Source: Physcia stellaris
Taxonomy: Eukaryota > Ascomycota > Lecanoromycetes > Caliciales > Physciaceae
Length of the DNA: 64,000 bases
Direction: 5' to 3'
Assembly: GCA_018902385.1 (NCBI GenBank)
Contig: JABSSW010000004.1
Coordinates: 558,001 to 622,000 of the forward strand
The notes beneath the pieces were generated by a model that had not been told where the DNA came from, did no database searches, and was given only the letters and a program-made list of their open reading frames with translations. Of this stretch, positions 43,840 to 56,652 are shown piece by piece (the stretch's first letter is position 1; every line of letters starts with the position of its first letter). Position numbers and translations under genes: made by a program.

Positions 43840-46063
43840 CTACGAAACAGTACCAGCTGGCTGAGCGGCAGCAGCTTCCTGGCGACGTTTGTGGAAATAG
43901 CTGATGTTTTGGAAACCCCTGCAGAGATTCATTAACCTGTGCCCTCTACCCAAGGCAATGAATGAGTGAACTCGAAACTCACTTTGCAAGATCAATCCCT
44001 CCCTCCTCATCGTCCTGATCGCTCTCAACTCTAGAGTCCCAATTAATCGGGCCCCTAGCTTTTGTCGGACTATCGACTCCATTCGAAGCAGGCGGTGGCG
44101 GACTACTGCTCGGCAGTGCTGGCGGCTTCAATGGACTCGACTCGCCAGGCCATATGCCAGGGGTGCTTCCAACAGTCATCCGTGTGTATTTCCAGAACGG
44201 AGCGGGACTGCTGTCAGGCATGTAGGTAGATGGTTTAGCCATGGTATTTGGAAGTGGAATGTTGAGATTGTGTGGCCGGGGAAGGGGCGTGCGCATCGAG
44301 TTGCCGTCATATCCAAGCCAGGCGCCGGATGTGAGCGTAGGTGAGGAGCCCAGATTGGCGGTTGATGACGCATGAGGACGGCGGACTGGAAGAGGGGCGG
44401 GGTCGTCTGACGAGAGGTTGGGGAGACCGTTGGTGCCGCCGGTACCGTTGCTGAATGTTGGCAGACGAGCACCTCGCGAGGGAGTGTATGCTTCTGGAGC
44501 CATTGGTGGGTACGATGAGAGTGGGGGAGACTGTGCAGTCGGGGAATCCTTAAGGTCACCATTGTTTATCTGGTTAAGCGATGGTGCGCCGGTAGAGGGG
44601 TCTTGGACGCGGACAGTTGGCGAACTTGGAGTCGATCGTGAGCGGAATTTACTACCTTTTCCTTGTTGTTTCTGTATCTCTGCGATCACCTTGGGGCGTT
44701 GGTTTGCTGGTATAGCCCATTTCATGCCTTTTCCGGGTTCGTCGCTTCTGCGAGGGATCTTCTGGAACTGGTCATGAATGGAGAGATTGTGACGGATAGA
44801 GTTCTGCATTAAATAAGCGATGATTTCTTATACTGTGGGGAACAAGTCAATGGCATACCTTCCAGTTAGTCTTGTTGTGTCGATAGAAAGCGAAATTGTT
44901 ACTTATCCATTTGTAAATGCCTGCCAGAGTCATAGACTCATCCCTGGTAGAAAGAATAGCGCGTCCAATCATACATGAGTAGCTACAGCTTGGTTTGAAG
45001 TCTTTGTATGTGTCTAACGAATAGTCGATGTCCTCAGTCGTTTCCATTTCAACACCGCCGTTTGTAGGTGACTGGTTTGATAGGCCCGGTTTCTTTGCCG
45101 AGCGAACTGGTGTGGTTGGTCTCGCGAAGTAAGGGGGAGTTGGCGCAATCGTTGTCCCATTTGCATGTGTTGCTAAATCACTGACCCTTTGAGATTGGGA
45201 ACTTTGAGCAAGCCCGTGCATGGCGCTTGAGCGAGGCTGCCCTGCGTCCTCCAGTGGCTCGTCCTCGCTCGTTTCCTCCTGGAGCTTGCGGAGGAAGGTA
45301 TCGTTAATCACAGCCTTCTCATTCGCAGTGACAAACATCATTTGCGTCCCGGCGATTTCGAGAATATCGCCGCAGCTGATCGTTCGTTGCTGGCCCCGTC
45401 TCAAGACCATATGGTTTACTTTGATGCCATTGCGTCCTTCGACGCGGACATGCCATCTTGCATCGCTGCCCTCGAAGTAGAGATTTCCATGTAGCCTGGA
45501 GACGTGCTTGTGAGGCCCTAGGTCAATGTGTATCTCCCCAGGGCCTTCATTAGCCTCGCCTGGACTCGACTCGGCGCGGGATGCCAGACTTTGCCGCGCT
45601 GACGGTTCCGAGGCTCTTCCAATGTTCACATTGGTACTGTTGATATAGTATGTCCAACTGGCTCCACACACTTTGGCGTAGGCTTGGATTGCACCGGCAG
45701 TCTCCCCATCATATTGTTCATTTGCATGATCAGTAGCGACAGTAATTGGGTACGGAGCAACAGAAAGTAATGGAATGATCCTGTCAGCGACCTCTTGTGC
45801 TTCTGCGTTGCTCATTGTATCCTCGGACACCTCGGCGTCGTCCTCATCCTCTTCGGGAGACGCATGAGAGCCGAGCACCGTGGCGGCAGCGCCATTTGTC
45901 TGGAATTATTAGCACAAGACTGAATAGAGACAATGATCTGTGATCGGCTTACCCTTCGCCTCTTTGCTGCGCGATCCGGAGGAGAAGATCCTAGGGTCTC
46001 CGACTCGGTAGTTTTGCGTGCGCCAGCGGGCTGCTTGCGACCTTTTCGTTTTGCGGCTGCCAT
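43840..46063 (-). CDS. FHA-forkhead transcription factor (Fkh1/Fkh2-like)
   Basis: Coding exons are 46063-45953, 45899-44859, 44803-43983 and 43918-43840 (683 residues); introns of 53, 55 and 64 nt have clean GT-AG ends. Residues 1-37 are basic (possible nuclear signal). An FHA domain lies at about 125-227, with NIGRAS, the VSRLHG turn and GRNGIKVN that bind phosphothreonine. The forkhead winged helix is about 341-425, split by an intron: TLAGIYKWISNNFAFYRHNK, then NSIRHNLSIHDQFQKIPR and the wing KGMKWAIP. The C-terminal half is Pro/Ser-rich with SP/TP sites, as expected for a CDK target. In yeast, Fkh2 with Mcm1 and Ndd1 drives the CLB2 cluster at G2/M, and Fkh1 acts in origin timing. Which of the two this resembles cannot be decided here. 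Confidence 0.9.
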
Positions 46064-46703
46064 TCCCTAAATATAGTAACACCTTTATTAACATGTGTTT
46101 ACCGTATGCAGCAGAAGAAAGCGACCGAAGGATTGTGATAAGAATGAGTTTATTTAGTAGAGAGGTGGTGTCAATATTGAATCACTCACAGGGTCAATTT
46201 AAGGGTTGAGCCTACCGAACACCAAAACTTGTTTGCAGTTGAGAAGGAAAGTCGGCAGGTCAGACTTCAAGCAGTGAGTAAGTGGGATAAAGTAAATAAT
46301 AATGTTGGGAAAGATAAAGTAGTGGGATAAGTGATGCGACTTAATGTACGGATTTTAGATAGTGCTGATTGCAGAATGCTCTGATCCCTTGCTACTAAGT
46401 CCCACGCGTTTTCGCGAATGTGGCGCTAGACCTCTCATAGCTTTGCCGCGGCTGCCTCCTCCGAGTGTGCCTCGGTCTACCGATGCTGGATTATTATGTA
46501 TGTATTGTAAAGGAAGGGAAAGGGAACCATGCCAACCTAGTATCTGTTGAACTGGGAAACTATTACTCTCAACACTGTTTGCTGATCAACTACAATCGTA
46601 TGCCCCTATCTGAAATCGATGAACCTCCTATCCGTACTCCTAACAAAATGAAAATTCACTATTCATGTCCCAACGCGACCATCCAAACAGATACCACCAA
46701 TCG
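46064..46703. other. intergenic, no gene seen
   Basis: These 640 nt are upstream of the forkhead gene and downstream of the secreted-protein gene. No gene or repeat was recognised. Confidence 0.5.
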
Positions 46704-47436
46704 TCATATCCCTTCTCCTTGGGTCTTTGGCCACCACTTCATATCGTGATCCGAGGGTTTGGCCGGCCTGATGCTGTACTTCAGACACCGCGCCACCACC
46801 GATCCTCCCTGGCCTTTATTATCGCACTGATGCCACGCCCCATAAACGATGGACACACAGTCGTAACCACTGACGGGATGAGACGGATAGCGGAAGCCCT
46901 CATTGGTATCGCACTCTTTGCTGTCTTCAACCCCGATCCCGAAGACACCGTAAGCAGACTTGTACGAATCCGCGATGGCTCCCCCGTCGACGATGTTGTA
47001 GTGCTTTCCCACAGGGGCCTGAAGACCGTCCAGCGTAGTGGCTACTTCCTCGCAGAATGCCTTGGCGGAGATGAAGACGTGGCTTTTGTGGACGTCCCAG
47101 TACCACTCTCTCCTGCACTCCTCCCCATTGGTTTGTGCGCAGTCGCTAGGAGTGGGTTCGCAGGTCATGCTGTCATTCCCCGTGAATGCATCCGGGAGCA
47201 ATGGTGGTTCATTTTCTATCGAGGTAATCAATTAGCCCTTCCCCTGAACGATAGCTAATACAAAGGGATCACTTACTTAAGTGGTCCTTGTACGAAGATT
47301 TCATGGTCATATTCGTCGTGGACACGTTGGCTGCTATGCTGGATCCATTCAAGAGAGGGAAGGCCGCTGTCGGCATAGACCAGATGGAAGAAATGGGTAG
47401 TAGAAGCATGGCGAGATTTTGAATGATCGGTGCCAT
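46704..47436 (-). CDS. small secreted cysteine-rich protein (223 aa)
   Basis: Coding exons are 47436-47277 and 47215-46704; the 61-nt intron has a GTAAGT donor and a GGGCTAATT branch region. The start at 47436 gives a clear signal peptide, MAPIIQNLAMLLLPISSIWS, ending near residue 25. The mature part has N-glycosylation sites near the start (NGS, NVS, NMT) and eight cysteines: TCEP, SDCAQ, EECRR, AFCEE, KECDT, YDCVS, HQCDN and ARCLK, enough for four disulfides. A tandem of Trp/Tyr residues follows the third cysteine (REWYWDVHKSHVF). I do not recognise a named family. Similar 8-cysteine proteins are common in fungal secretomes, some of which act on hosts or on competitors, but no role should be assigned. 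An open frame on the other strand covers most of the gene and was judged spurious. Confidence 0.75.
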
Positions 47437-48806
47437 CTTGATATTGGAGGACTTGGAGTGTGGATGAAATGCAAGAGGTAAGTTTATCCTGAAGTAAGTA
47501 GTATGAGATGAAGGACTCTTCAATACTCGAAACCGGAAATGTGAGGTCTGTGGTATTGATGATGTTGATGAGGAAGGAAGAGCAAGATGAAGTCAAAGAG
47601 AGGACGAGATTGCTTTTTTATATTTCATCGCGCAAGCCCTGTGACTCACCTTCAACAATCAATACTTTGATACCGAGATGTCCGGCTCTATTGTTGAATT
47701 TTTTTGTTGATTCCTCAACATCGTTTTCCCAACATACATGACTAATTATAGGATGCCCGTATTGATCCGAGTCCTACAGATACACTCCTTAAAATGCTTC
47801 TCAACAATACTTACATGTCTTTCGGGCGTTCAGACTGATCTGGACCCACTTAAAGAACGTTTACACACTCCAGAAAACTGAAATCTAGCGAGCGTCGAAC
47901 TGGACCTTTTCTGAATGTGGGTTTCATGAAAGTACATGTTGTCCGGCTCATCCGCCCGTCGAACGCTTTTTAGATTTTCCAATCGAGGAGAGCCTAATCA
48001 TCCCAACCACCGAGTGCGTGAAGGGTTTAGGGTGTTGGCGGTCTTGACTCATGTCTGATCGCATTCCTCTCAAACTAGCTCTTGTCCACCTTCTTACAAT
48101 AATATGTTTCGATCTCCACTCGGCCCTCCCACCTCCTGTCGAATCCGCAATACTTATAGAAGCTCTTGATCTTTCTCGTTTTATCATGTCCAAATAGAGA
48201 CTTGTAGCAAGAAGTGGAAAAGCCTGCGTCAGATCCCATTTGCTAGTATATGAGGAGTGGAACTTGTAGCGTATTTATGAAGCAAAGATCTTGTTTGGAA
48301 AAGTCGATATCAACCTAGAACATCACTGTGGGCGATGTGGGGTTTTTCTTGATGAGATTGCTATCTTATTGATATGGAGTAGACACCCACTGAGTGCACC
48401 CACCTGCTGCGTCTAACCATTACATCTACTCTACACGCAGTGCTTAGGTACCCGACACTGAAGGTAATAAGCAGGTCTTGATGTATGACAGAATAGACAA
48501 GCGATAAGTAACCAGTAAAGACAAAAGGTTGTAAGGCTTTACTGAATGCTTCATCTTATGGAATCATGTCTTACAAGAAGAGAATTCTGGCCCCTAGAAC
48601 CACTCTAAATGGTGGCGAACCTCCCACAGATGGAAGCATCCAAGGGCAGTGTCCATTAGTGTCCTTTTCCAGTACGCCACAGATTTAGAACCCAGCCAAA
48701 AGAGGTATCTTGATTCTTCGCGTATTTGCATCCACTAAGATCTAATAATTCAAATAAGAAAGAAAAAGGCACAAACCCTGCCTGCCATGACCCAATTATT
48801 GGCCAA
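47437..48806. other. intergenic, no gene seen
   Basis: These 1370 nt are upstream of the secreted protein and downstream of the very large gene. Frames are short and without features. Confidence 0.5.
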
Positions 48807-51800
48807 TCAATCATCGTAAGCATAGCTGGGTTGCCACTCCTGGCCCGGGTAGCTCGAGCTACTCATCACGATATTCTCCTCGCTGCTCATATCGGGTTTC
48901 ACCGGCGCAGAAGCAGTTTCTTTCTCCGTGCTGGGTACGAACTCTAGTTCGCGCTGGCGGGCTTTGCGAGATTCGGCTGAGGTCTTCTCGGGGCTGAAGG
49001 CACCTAGCCGAGGGCTGGGGATATCGGTTTGAAGAGGCGGGGGTGCTTGACGTTGCTCGCCTTGAGCTTGATGTTGAGTTTGGGATGTCCTTCGAGGATC
49101 AGGATATGAGGATGGCGTAGCGGTAAACGTCTTACTAGGGGTGGTTTCTTTTTGCTCTACTGTGTTCGCTTGGGGTTGCTGTGAACTCGATCCTCGGGGT
49201 TTTGCAACATGCCAGTCGTCTTTGGGTGGTGGAGGCGGCGGAGGCGGCGAAGACCTGCGTGAGGACTGCGGTGCGTTGGATTCGGACGGAAATTGATGGA
49301 ATGTTACAACATTGTGTTGTTGTGGTTGACTGGTTGTACTTTGCTCAGACGTTGGAGGAGCTGCTGTTGATCGGGAAGGGTTCCCTGCTATGTAGCTTTC
49401 ACCAAATTGATTAAATGTGAGGACCCTGGGGGGTCCTGTAGGAGGTGCATTAAAACCAAGACTTGTGGTTCTTGGGGGTCGAGGATTGAAGGCCTGTTGT
49501 GACTGTTGATGCACTGGTTGACCTTGTGAATCACGCTGGTCCTGCTCCCTGGTAGTGGTAATGTGACTCTCACCAAATTGACTGAATGTCAGGATTCTTT
49601 GCGACCCTTGCTTTGTTTCAGGGGAGCTGGCTTGTGCAGAGGGTTGTACTGAGTGTGTAGATGAGATGGGCTTCGACCGTCCAGCAAATGAATTGCCTTG
49701 AGGGTTTGGTGGATATTGAGCTTTATTCGTCATCCATGAATTTCCGGACGAGTCTCTATTTCGCCCTACAATGGAAGACTCGCGACTTTTGCTCCGAGAA
49801 AAGAAGGAAGTGCGCGGCTTACTAGCTGAGGTACCCGATTGGGTGTTCTGCGAAAAGGAAGTGGAAGTGCGTGCGGACCCGGAAGTATGATTAATTGGTG
49901 GGGACATGGCTTTTTGACGTAGGGCAGAGTCCTGAACATAGGCGGATGGTTCCTTGAGAGAGGTTTGTCTTGTTTGTGAGACTCGTTGAGCAGTCTGACC
50001 CCAGGCTGGAGTAGACGTCTGAGAGGCGAAGGTGTCAGATCTGCTTGGCGAAGAGTAGTCTGGTTGGTGAGGCGCTGAGTCGCCCAAGGGTGCTCGACTA
50101 TAATCTGACAATTGCTGAGAACGCGACTGTTCAGCCAACGGTCTATGCGTTGGGTATGAGGTTTGCGGCTGAGGTCTTTGGACGGGGATGGAAGTATAGC
50201 TCGGACCAGGTTGCGGTTGGCTCGCTTGAACAGCTGGACTTGGTTGAGAGCGACTGCTTCGTCTCCCAAAAAGGCTCCCTATCGCCGAAAACCTTTTCTT
50301 CTTTCCTCCTCCTTCAGCCACCTTATTTCCTGAGGTCGACGCTCGCTGTAGCTTTGTTCGAGATGTATTCGGGTCATTACTAGGTGCCTCCTCGAGCTGA
50401 GAAGACTTCGACGTCGCCGGGCTCCCTTGCTGTGTCGTAGTGATCGGCGCAGATGAGCCCGCTGTACCACGCGTTTCATCGTCGCCCTTATCGCCTGCAC
50501 GAGAACGAAAAAGGCTTCCTCTCTTACTCTTCTTATCGCTCTCGGTGGCGTTCATGTTTGACGGTGGGGGAGGTTGAGTTTCTGCTGCACTCACAATCGA
50601 GGGCACTCCCACCTTCCCGGAACTTCCTAGGTTCTTGAAAAATCCAGAATTCCTTGAATTCCTATCAGATCTAGACTTAGTCCTAGCAGGCCGGACTGTT
50701 GGCGATTTGTTCTCCTCTGGATGAAAGCCCAAAGTCCGTTGACCCGACCCATTCGCATCATCACTGACCGGCGAGGTGTGCTGTTGGTCAGAGGATGTTG
50801 GCGTTCGGAAAGCTGGATGGCCTTGGAGGCTAATATCTTCACCCGACTGTGAAGAAGGCCTCGATTGTCTTCGGGCGGGATTACGAGTCTGCTTGACCCC
50901 AAAGTCATGTTGAGGACCGTAATAGATTGGCTCTCTCGTACTCTGCCGACGGATTGGTTCATTATGGATGGAAAGTTGCGGTGACACTGGCGAGGGCGAT
51001 CTGTCGGATTCAATCTGACTATCGATGTTATCAAGACTGGGTTCCCTTGCTAAATCGGCATGTCTAGTGGGGGCTGGATTCGGATGAATATCACTGGGGA
51101 TTGCATAACGGTCCGGTAGTGATCCATTCCCTTGCTCTTGAGCTCCATTGTGCACGTGAAATATGGAGAAATCCGACGTAGGTGGCAAAACAGAAGGTGG
51201 GGTCCCCTTTTCGCTGTTGACTAGTACGGTCTCTCCAGGACCAAAGAATTGAGGTTTTTCGGCTCTCGGAGTCGCTAGTAACTCCGTCACAGATCCAGAG
51301 TTGGGACGAGATCGGTCCCCATCCGCAGCAGTATGAAATGTATTGTATGAATCTTCCGAGACTCTGTTGATTATAGATTGCTGCGACGATGGCCTCTGAA
51401 GCCCTGGGCCCACGGCATCATCAACTGTTTCCTCTTGTGGGGCGGAGAAGCGTGGACGAGTTGTTAATAGCGTCTTCTCTTGGGGCTGCCCTGTCTCTGC
51501 ATGCCTGCTGATTGCCTCATTTAATAGACCTCTCTGCACTGACCTGTGGTCCGGTGCTATTCCTCGATTTTTTGGCTCTCGAGGTTTGTACGCCAATTCT
51601 TCCCTATCGGATCCTATTGCAGTGCCGGTTGAGAAAGCCTCGGGGGACTGCAACGGACCCTTGATAGCTAGATCCTCTTTCGTGAAATCATGGGACGGCG
51701 GATGGATCTCCCTGCCCTTCGGAGAGTTACCGGGCGGCACAGGATCATAGGACTGGGAGTTCTTAGCATCACTATTGGGTTGCTGTAGATTAGCATCGCT

Positions 51801-54800
51801 CAAAGGCTGTGCGTTCTCCTTAGCTTGAGCATACTGTAGGCTATACTCAGAATCATTCGTCTTGCTGTCATTGTACAGGTTAGTGTTTGCGTTCAATGGT
51901 CCATCCGGAGTAGTCCCCTGATCATGTCCCAAAAGATTGTGGGATACACTTTTGGTGTGATTCGGCTGTTTTGAGGCGGCAGCGGAACCGTCGAAATGAC
52001 GATCGGATGGCGCATTCCTCGTATTCTCAAAGGGTGGCTGACTCTGTGGCTGCATTCCATGAGGCATTGGAGCTGGACTGGAAGGGGGTGTATTATCCTA
52101 ACAAAACAAGTATCAATCACGTGTAACTCCAGAGCATATAGCAAGAGATACGAATCGGAATACAACTTGATATAACGGGGAATCGAGGTGTGAGCTTGAA
52201 CTTGGGTAAATGAGTTTCCTTACTTGTACAATTCCATGCAGCAAGCTTAGTGATAGATAAAGCTGCAATCGACACTTGTGTTTGCAAAAACTTGTCCTAG
52301 TCCCATACTATTCAAGTAGACCATCCGTCGCTGGAAAGAGAATGAAATTATTTATCTACCTTATCAGAACCTCTTGCTTCTTTCAATCTGTTCCGTCCTT
52401 TGGAGAACAACCCTTTGGCAGCGACGTTGGCCTTACCACCGAAGACACCTGCGCTATGAAGTAAATCCTTGCCCTTGGCCTGAACTTGTTGACTTGAGAT
52501 TTTGCCGCCACCTCCTAAAGGAGAAGAAGCTTGGGAAAAGCTGTTGACAGTATCAGACGCGGCGATTCCAGGGCGAGCGTTTGTGTTATTGTACTGCTGC
52601 TGGGAACTTGCCGACCGTAAGCCCGAGAGAAGCCTCGAAGATGACGCTTTGTGACCCATTATAGCAGCCGGGGGCCGTCCAGCATTGGCTAGGACATCAG
52701 TATGCTCTGGAAACTCGCTGAATTTGATAGTGAGCCAATTGCTAAGGCCCGACTCCGATCTTGCATACTGTTCTCTAGCTTCGTTAAAACCTCGAATGGC
52801 CTCTGAAGCAGGTTTCATAGCGAGTATTTCACGGAAAGCCGGAATCTTCTGTTGGCTTGAAGGCAGCGGGAGGCTGTTATCAAGATCGGTATCCGGTGGA
52901 ACAACGCTATCTGCAAGTACTGATTGGTCATGAAGCCCTCGTGGGTCACCGGGTGTGATGGCTTCCGAGTGTGAGCGATCCGCCAATTGGGTCTGAGTTC
53001 TAGCGAGTTGTGGAGCGGTCTGCTTCTCCGACAAAAACTCGTTCATATCCGGATCCTCAGAAGTAGGTGGCAAGGGCGGTCCATGATGAGTAGAATCTGT
53101 CTGGTGGAACATTGGCTCATGGCCTTGAACGCTGGTATGTTCCCTTTCGAACGGATCTCTAACAGTGGGAGAATCTGCAAAGTCTCGCTCGTGAGCTAAT
53201 GGGACTCTTCTTTCCGGATCGTTATCTTCAGTGAGTCCGCGTTCTGATACAAGGGGGATCTGCAGAGGAGGCGAATTCGGTAGAGGTTTCTGAAGCGATT
53301 CAGACGTAGACTGCTGGCTTTGGGACGATTGTTCCCAAGAAAAACGATGGGGTTCCAGAGGGGGACGTGTTCCAAGTGATTCTTTCGCTTGCTGTATTGG
53401 GTCTCTTTGAGCGTTATCCACCATTCGTTGATTATTTTGTTCACCCGCCACTGCAGAAGTAGGTGTTTGCCGTACGCCTATAGATGAGATACCCTTGTCT
53501 TGATCACTACTGCTTCGGCTTGAGGATTGACTACCAGCTTTATTCCAATAATTGTCATACTCTCTCGGAATGATCATGCTCTCGTGGGCACTGGTACGAG
53601 GCTGCGAAGTTTGGCTCGCTAGTAGCCTTGACCCGTCTTGATATGGTGAATCAGACTCTGCGGTGGTGGGCTCGCTAGGTACATCAGGAATTAGATCTCT
53701 CATGATTTCTCTCCTTAATCTGTCGCTCTCATAATGGGAACCTGCATCGGTGCTCAATGATGGCGGCATTGGTGGACGTGAAACCGATTTCGGCTGCTGG
53801 CTATGCATGCCTTTTTGTTGGTTATCTAAAGCGTCCGTAGGCTGAGAGTAATCCGAAGGGCCGTCGGCGCTGCTTGGAAATTGTGCTTCGTTGAGAGATG
53901 GCGTAGATGCTATACTTGACTTGTCAGCCTCATCTTTGTCGACAAGTATTGGAGGTCGATCTGCTTCTGGGCGTATGGTTGTATTGACCGAAATGGCGCG
54001 ACTACGTGATTGCCTTGTCTGTTCATTGGGAGCTCCTGCTGCCGGATGTGTGTCATCTGCAGTAGACTCATTGCTGTTGAACATCTCAGAACCTGTGGCA
54101 GCTGCGAAAGCCCCAGCAAGAGCCGAACCAGCTGCTTTCACGGATGAAAATGGATGGTTCTCTGACTTCTGCTTCCCGTCTGCGTACGTTGCTAGTCTAG
54201 GTGTGTTAGGTGAGTCCAGCCTAGGATTCGAAAAAACGTCATCCGAAGGCTGAGAGACGAAATGAGCCTCGTCAAGTCGACTATTGAGCTTTCCTCTCTC
54301 GTCATCTTGATTCTTGTTGCTGGTCGATAACGGCGCATTGGAAACGTAGGATTCCCAGGCCCCTGGAAGGCGAGGTCTAAAGCTTTCCATACGATCGCCT
54401 ATCGGCCTGCTAGGAGCCGATGGATCTTTATACTGAGGTGTTGTCGCCAGTTGGCCGACTCGCCGTGTCGGAGATTGATCAGAGCCACGCCGACTGCTGC
54501 TGGCACTCTCGAACTTCCCAGCTAGGTCTCGAACTTTGCTTTGGTTGGATGCATTGTTTTGGCCATGGTTGTCGAATCTTGAGGGTGCATTGTTTTGGCC
54601 ATGGTTCTCGAACCTTGAGGGTGATTCGCCACGAGCGTGACCTGATTGGTCCCCAGTAGTAGTAGGGCTCATCCGATATCCAAAGTTGGACTCTATCGGT
54701 GTTGCTACTGCAAGTTCAGCCTCTTGAGGCTGGCGTAATTGTCGGTTAGACTCTAGCGCAGGCGTCCTTGCAGGACTGTTGCCAGGGCTTGGGGTACTCA

Positions 54801-56652
54801 AATCCCGACGATGACCAGGAATGAACGAGGTCGGTGTTGGCTCATGGTGTTCCATAGATGCAGCCTCTGCTCGTGCTGGTGTCTGCGCGCCCTCCCGGGA
54901 CGTGCCAGCAGATTCGGAGGACATGGGTCTCGGCGAAGTGCTCTCGAGTTCCTCGGCTACGGGTGAGGTCGACGGCCGTTTAGCAGCATCAATTGAGTCC
55001 CAGTCGTGCTTGGAAGTACTTGGACCTCTACTGATAATCGGGCTGATAACACTGGTACCACCGCTTGTGCTACGTTCGATACCAGAGCCTGCAGTCGTTG
55101 AGGGTGTAGGTGGTATCTGATCATCTGGAATGTCGAAAGCCTGATTCACGACAGACCGGAAACCCGAAGATGGCTGATGCTGTAGATCTGTGGAAGAGAC
55201 AGATGCGGTCGTTGTTGGATCAACTGAAGGCTGATGGTTTATCTGATAAACACTGTTCTGTGCTTTGCGCTCATCACCTTCAGTTCCACCTACAAGGAAT
55301 GATTCCCCAAATGCCGACATACGGGCGACTTCTGGAAGCAAAGGCAGTAGGGAGCCCTGATTGCTTATACTTGGAGGCGTGTCAGCAGCTGCCGTTTCAG
55401 GCTGACTGCCAATATGGTATCCAGCAACGTCCTTATCCGTAGCAGAGCTTCCTTGGCCGATTATCTCTGAATGAGCAGATTGCGAAGGTCCTTGACTATA
55501 ATCATCAGTCTCTATCCTTTCGCGTACAGGGATCGACGTAGCGCTCGTTGTTAAATTGGAAATATTGTATTCCTCACGCAAAGTGGGATGGGCCTTGTAG
55601 TCGGAGTGATTCGTTCTATCAGCTGTAGCCTCGATACTCGGCCGCGAAGAGTCTTGAGACTGCCGTTGGCGGTCTTTCTCTTCTTGCATTCGCCTATAGA
55701 TTTCGGCTGGACGGACAAAAGGCAATGGCTTGTCGGCGTTGCTGCTAGTACGTTCTCGGAGGGGTATGTTTGGCTCTGGCACCGCCTCAGTTATGGTTCC
55801 TTGAGCAGAATCAGGGATTGGAGGCTGCGTCGCCTGACTTAGGCTGCTTGAGCGCGGAGGGCGTTGAGGGATTGGCTGTGAACCTTGTGGGGAAGAACTT
55901 TGGGGATGTAGGGGAGTCGGCAATGCTGAAGGAGTGAAGTCTCGTCTGTTATGAATATCTAGTGATGAAGTATTACTAGTCATAGATTGAGTCCTAGTCC
56001 CCACGGTTGGCTGACGAGGTTCATCATAGGATTGAGGAGCTCCGTAATTTGCGGGCGGGCTATAGGCATCATTTGAGTCAGGTATTGACTGAGCGCGTTG
56101 CTGAGGCATCTGTCGCTGCTGTTGCGCTTCACGAAAGTCTGGCTGCACTTGCCGCATTTGATTTGGGTTGAACTGTGTCGGTGATTGTATATTAGACGTA
56201 TTGTACATCTGCTGAGACATTGCCTCGCTCGGACTCGTCATGTTGTGTTGATAACCTCCAGCGGAGAATGCCCTTTTTTCATCTCCTCGATCAAATGAGT
56301 TTGATCTTCCAAGGTTCGTGGTTACACGAGGCTGAGGATTAGTGGTACTTCGAAACCCATGTTGCTGTTGAGACTGCATAGGTGAGTTGCCATAGCCCGG
56401 GCTTTCATTCTCATTCCACCTTTGCTGGGGTGCAGTTGGGGTACCATAGCCTGCAGACTGGCCCTGTTGTCTGAAACCGGTCGGTTTGGGGGTTGTTGGT
56501 GGTTCATCATAACCACCATATTCATCATATTCATCCGCATCACCCCAGTCGTCTCCATCATACGTGTATGATTTTGCTTCTACCCAGCGCTTGGTCTTTG
56601 CCCGGTTGACGTTTGTCTTGAAGGACGTAGGTTGTTGCCGATTTGCTGCCAT
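48807..56652 (-). CDS. very large disordered protein (about 2527 aa)
   Basis: Two exons, 56652-52360 and 52097-48807, join in frame across a 262-nt intron (donor GTAGAT after RGSDK, acceptor before DNTPPSSP). If the intron is wrong the locus is two genes of 1434 and 1096 residues. The N-terminus MAANRQQPTSFKTNVNRAK and the following acidic, aromatic run (SYTYDGDDWGDADEYDEYGG) look conserved in filamentous ascomycetes as I remember them. One folded-looking island is near the end of exon 1: AFREILAMKPASEAIRGFNE, QYARSESGLSNWLTIKFSEF. The rest is Ser/Pro/Gln/Thr-rich. Short repeated motifs of the FGES type are scattered (AFGESFLVGG, FSQFGESHI, FNQFGESYIAG, FHQFPSES). No catalytic domain was found; a cytoskeleton or signalling scaffold is a guess only. 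Confidence 0.68.
54550..54621. repeat. 36-nt tandem duplication inside the large gene
   Basis: Two copies of a 36-nt unit (54550-54585 and 54586-54621) differ by two substitutions. The protein has the 12-residue unit SRF(E/D)NHGQNNAP/S twice in a row. Confidence 0.8.

Noticed and set aside
46665-47258. Plus-strand frame of 197 codons opposite the secreted-protein gene
   Set aside because: The minus-strand model has a signal peptide, cysteine pattern and proper intron; the plus-strand frame has none and overlaps it.
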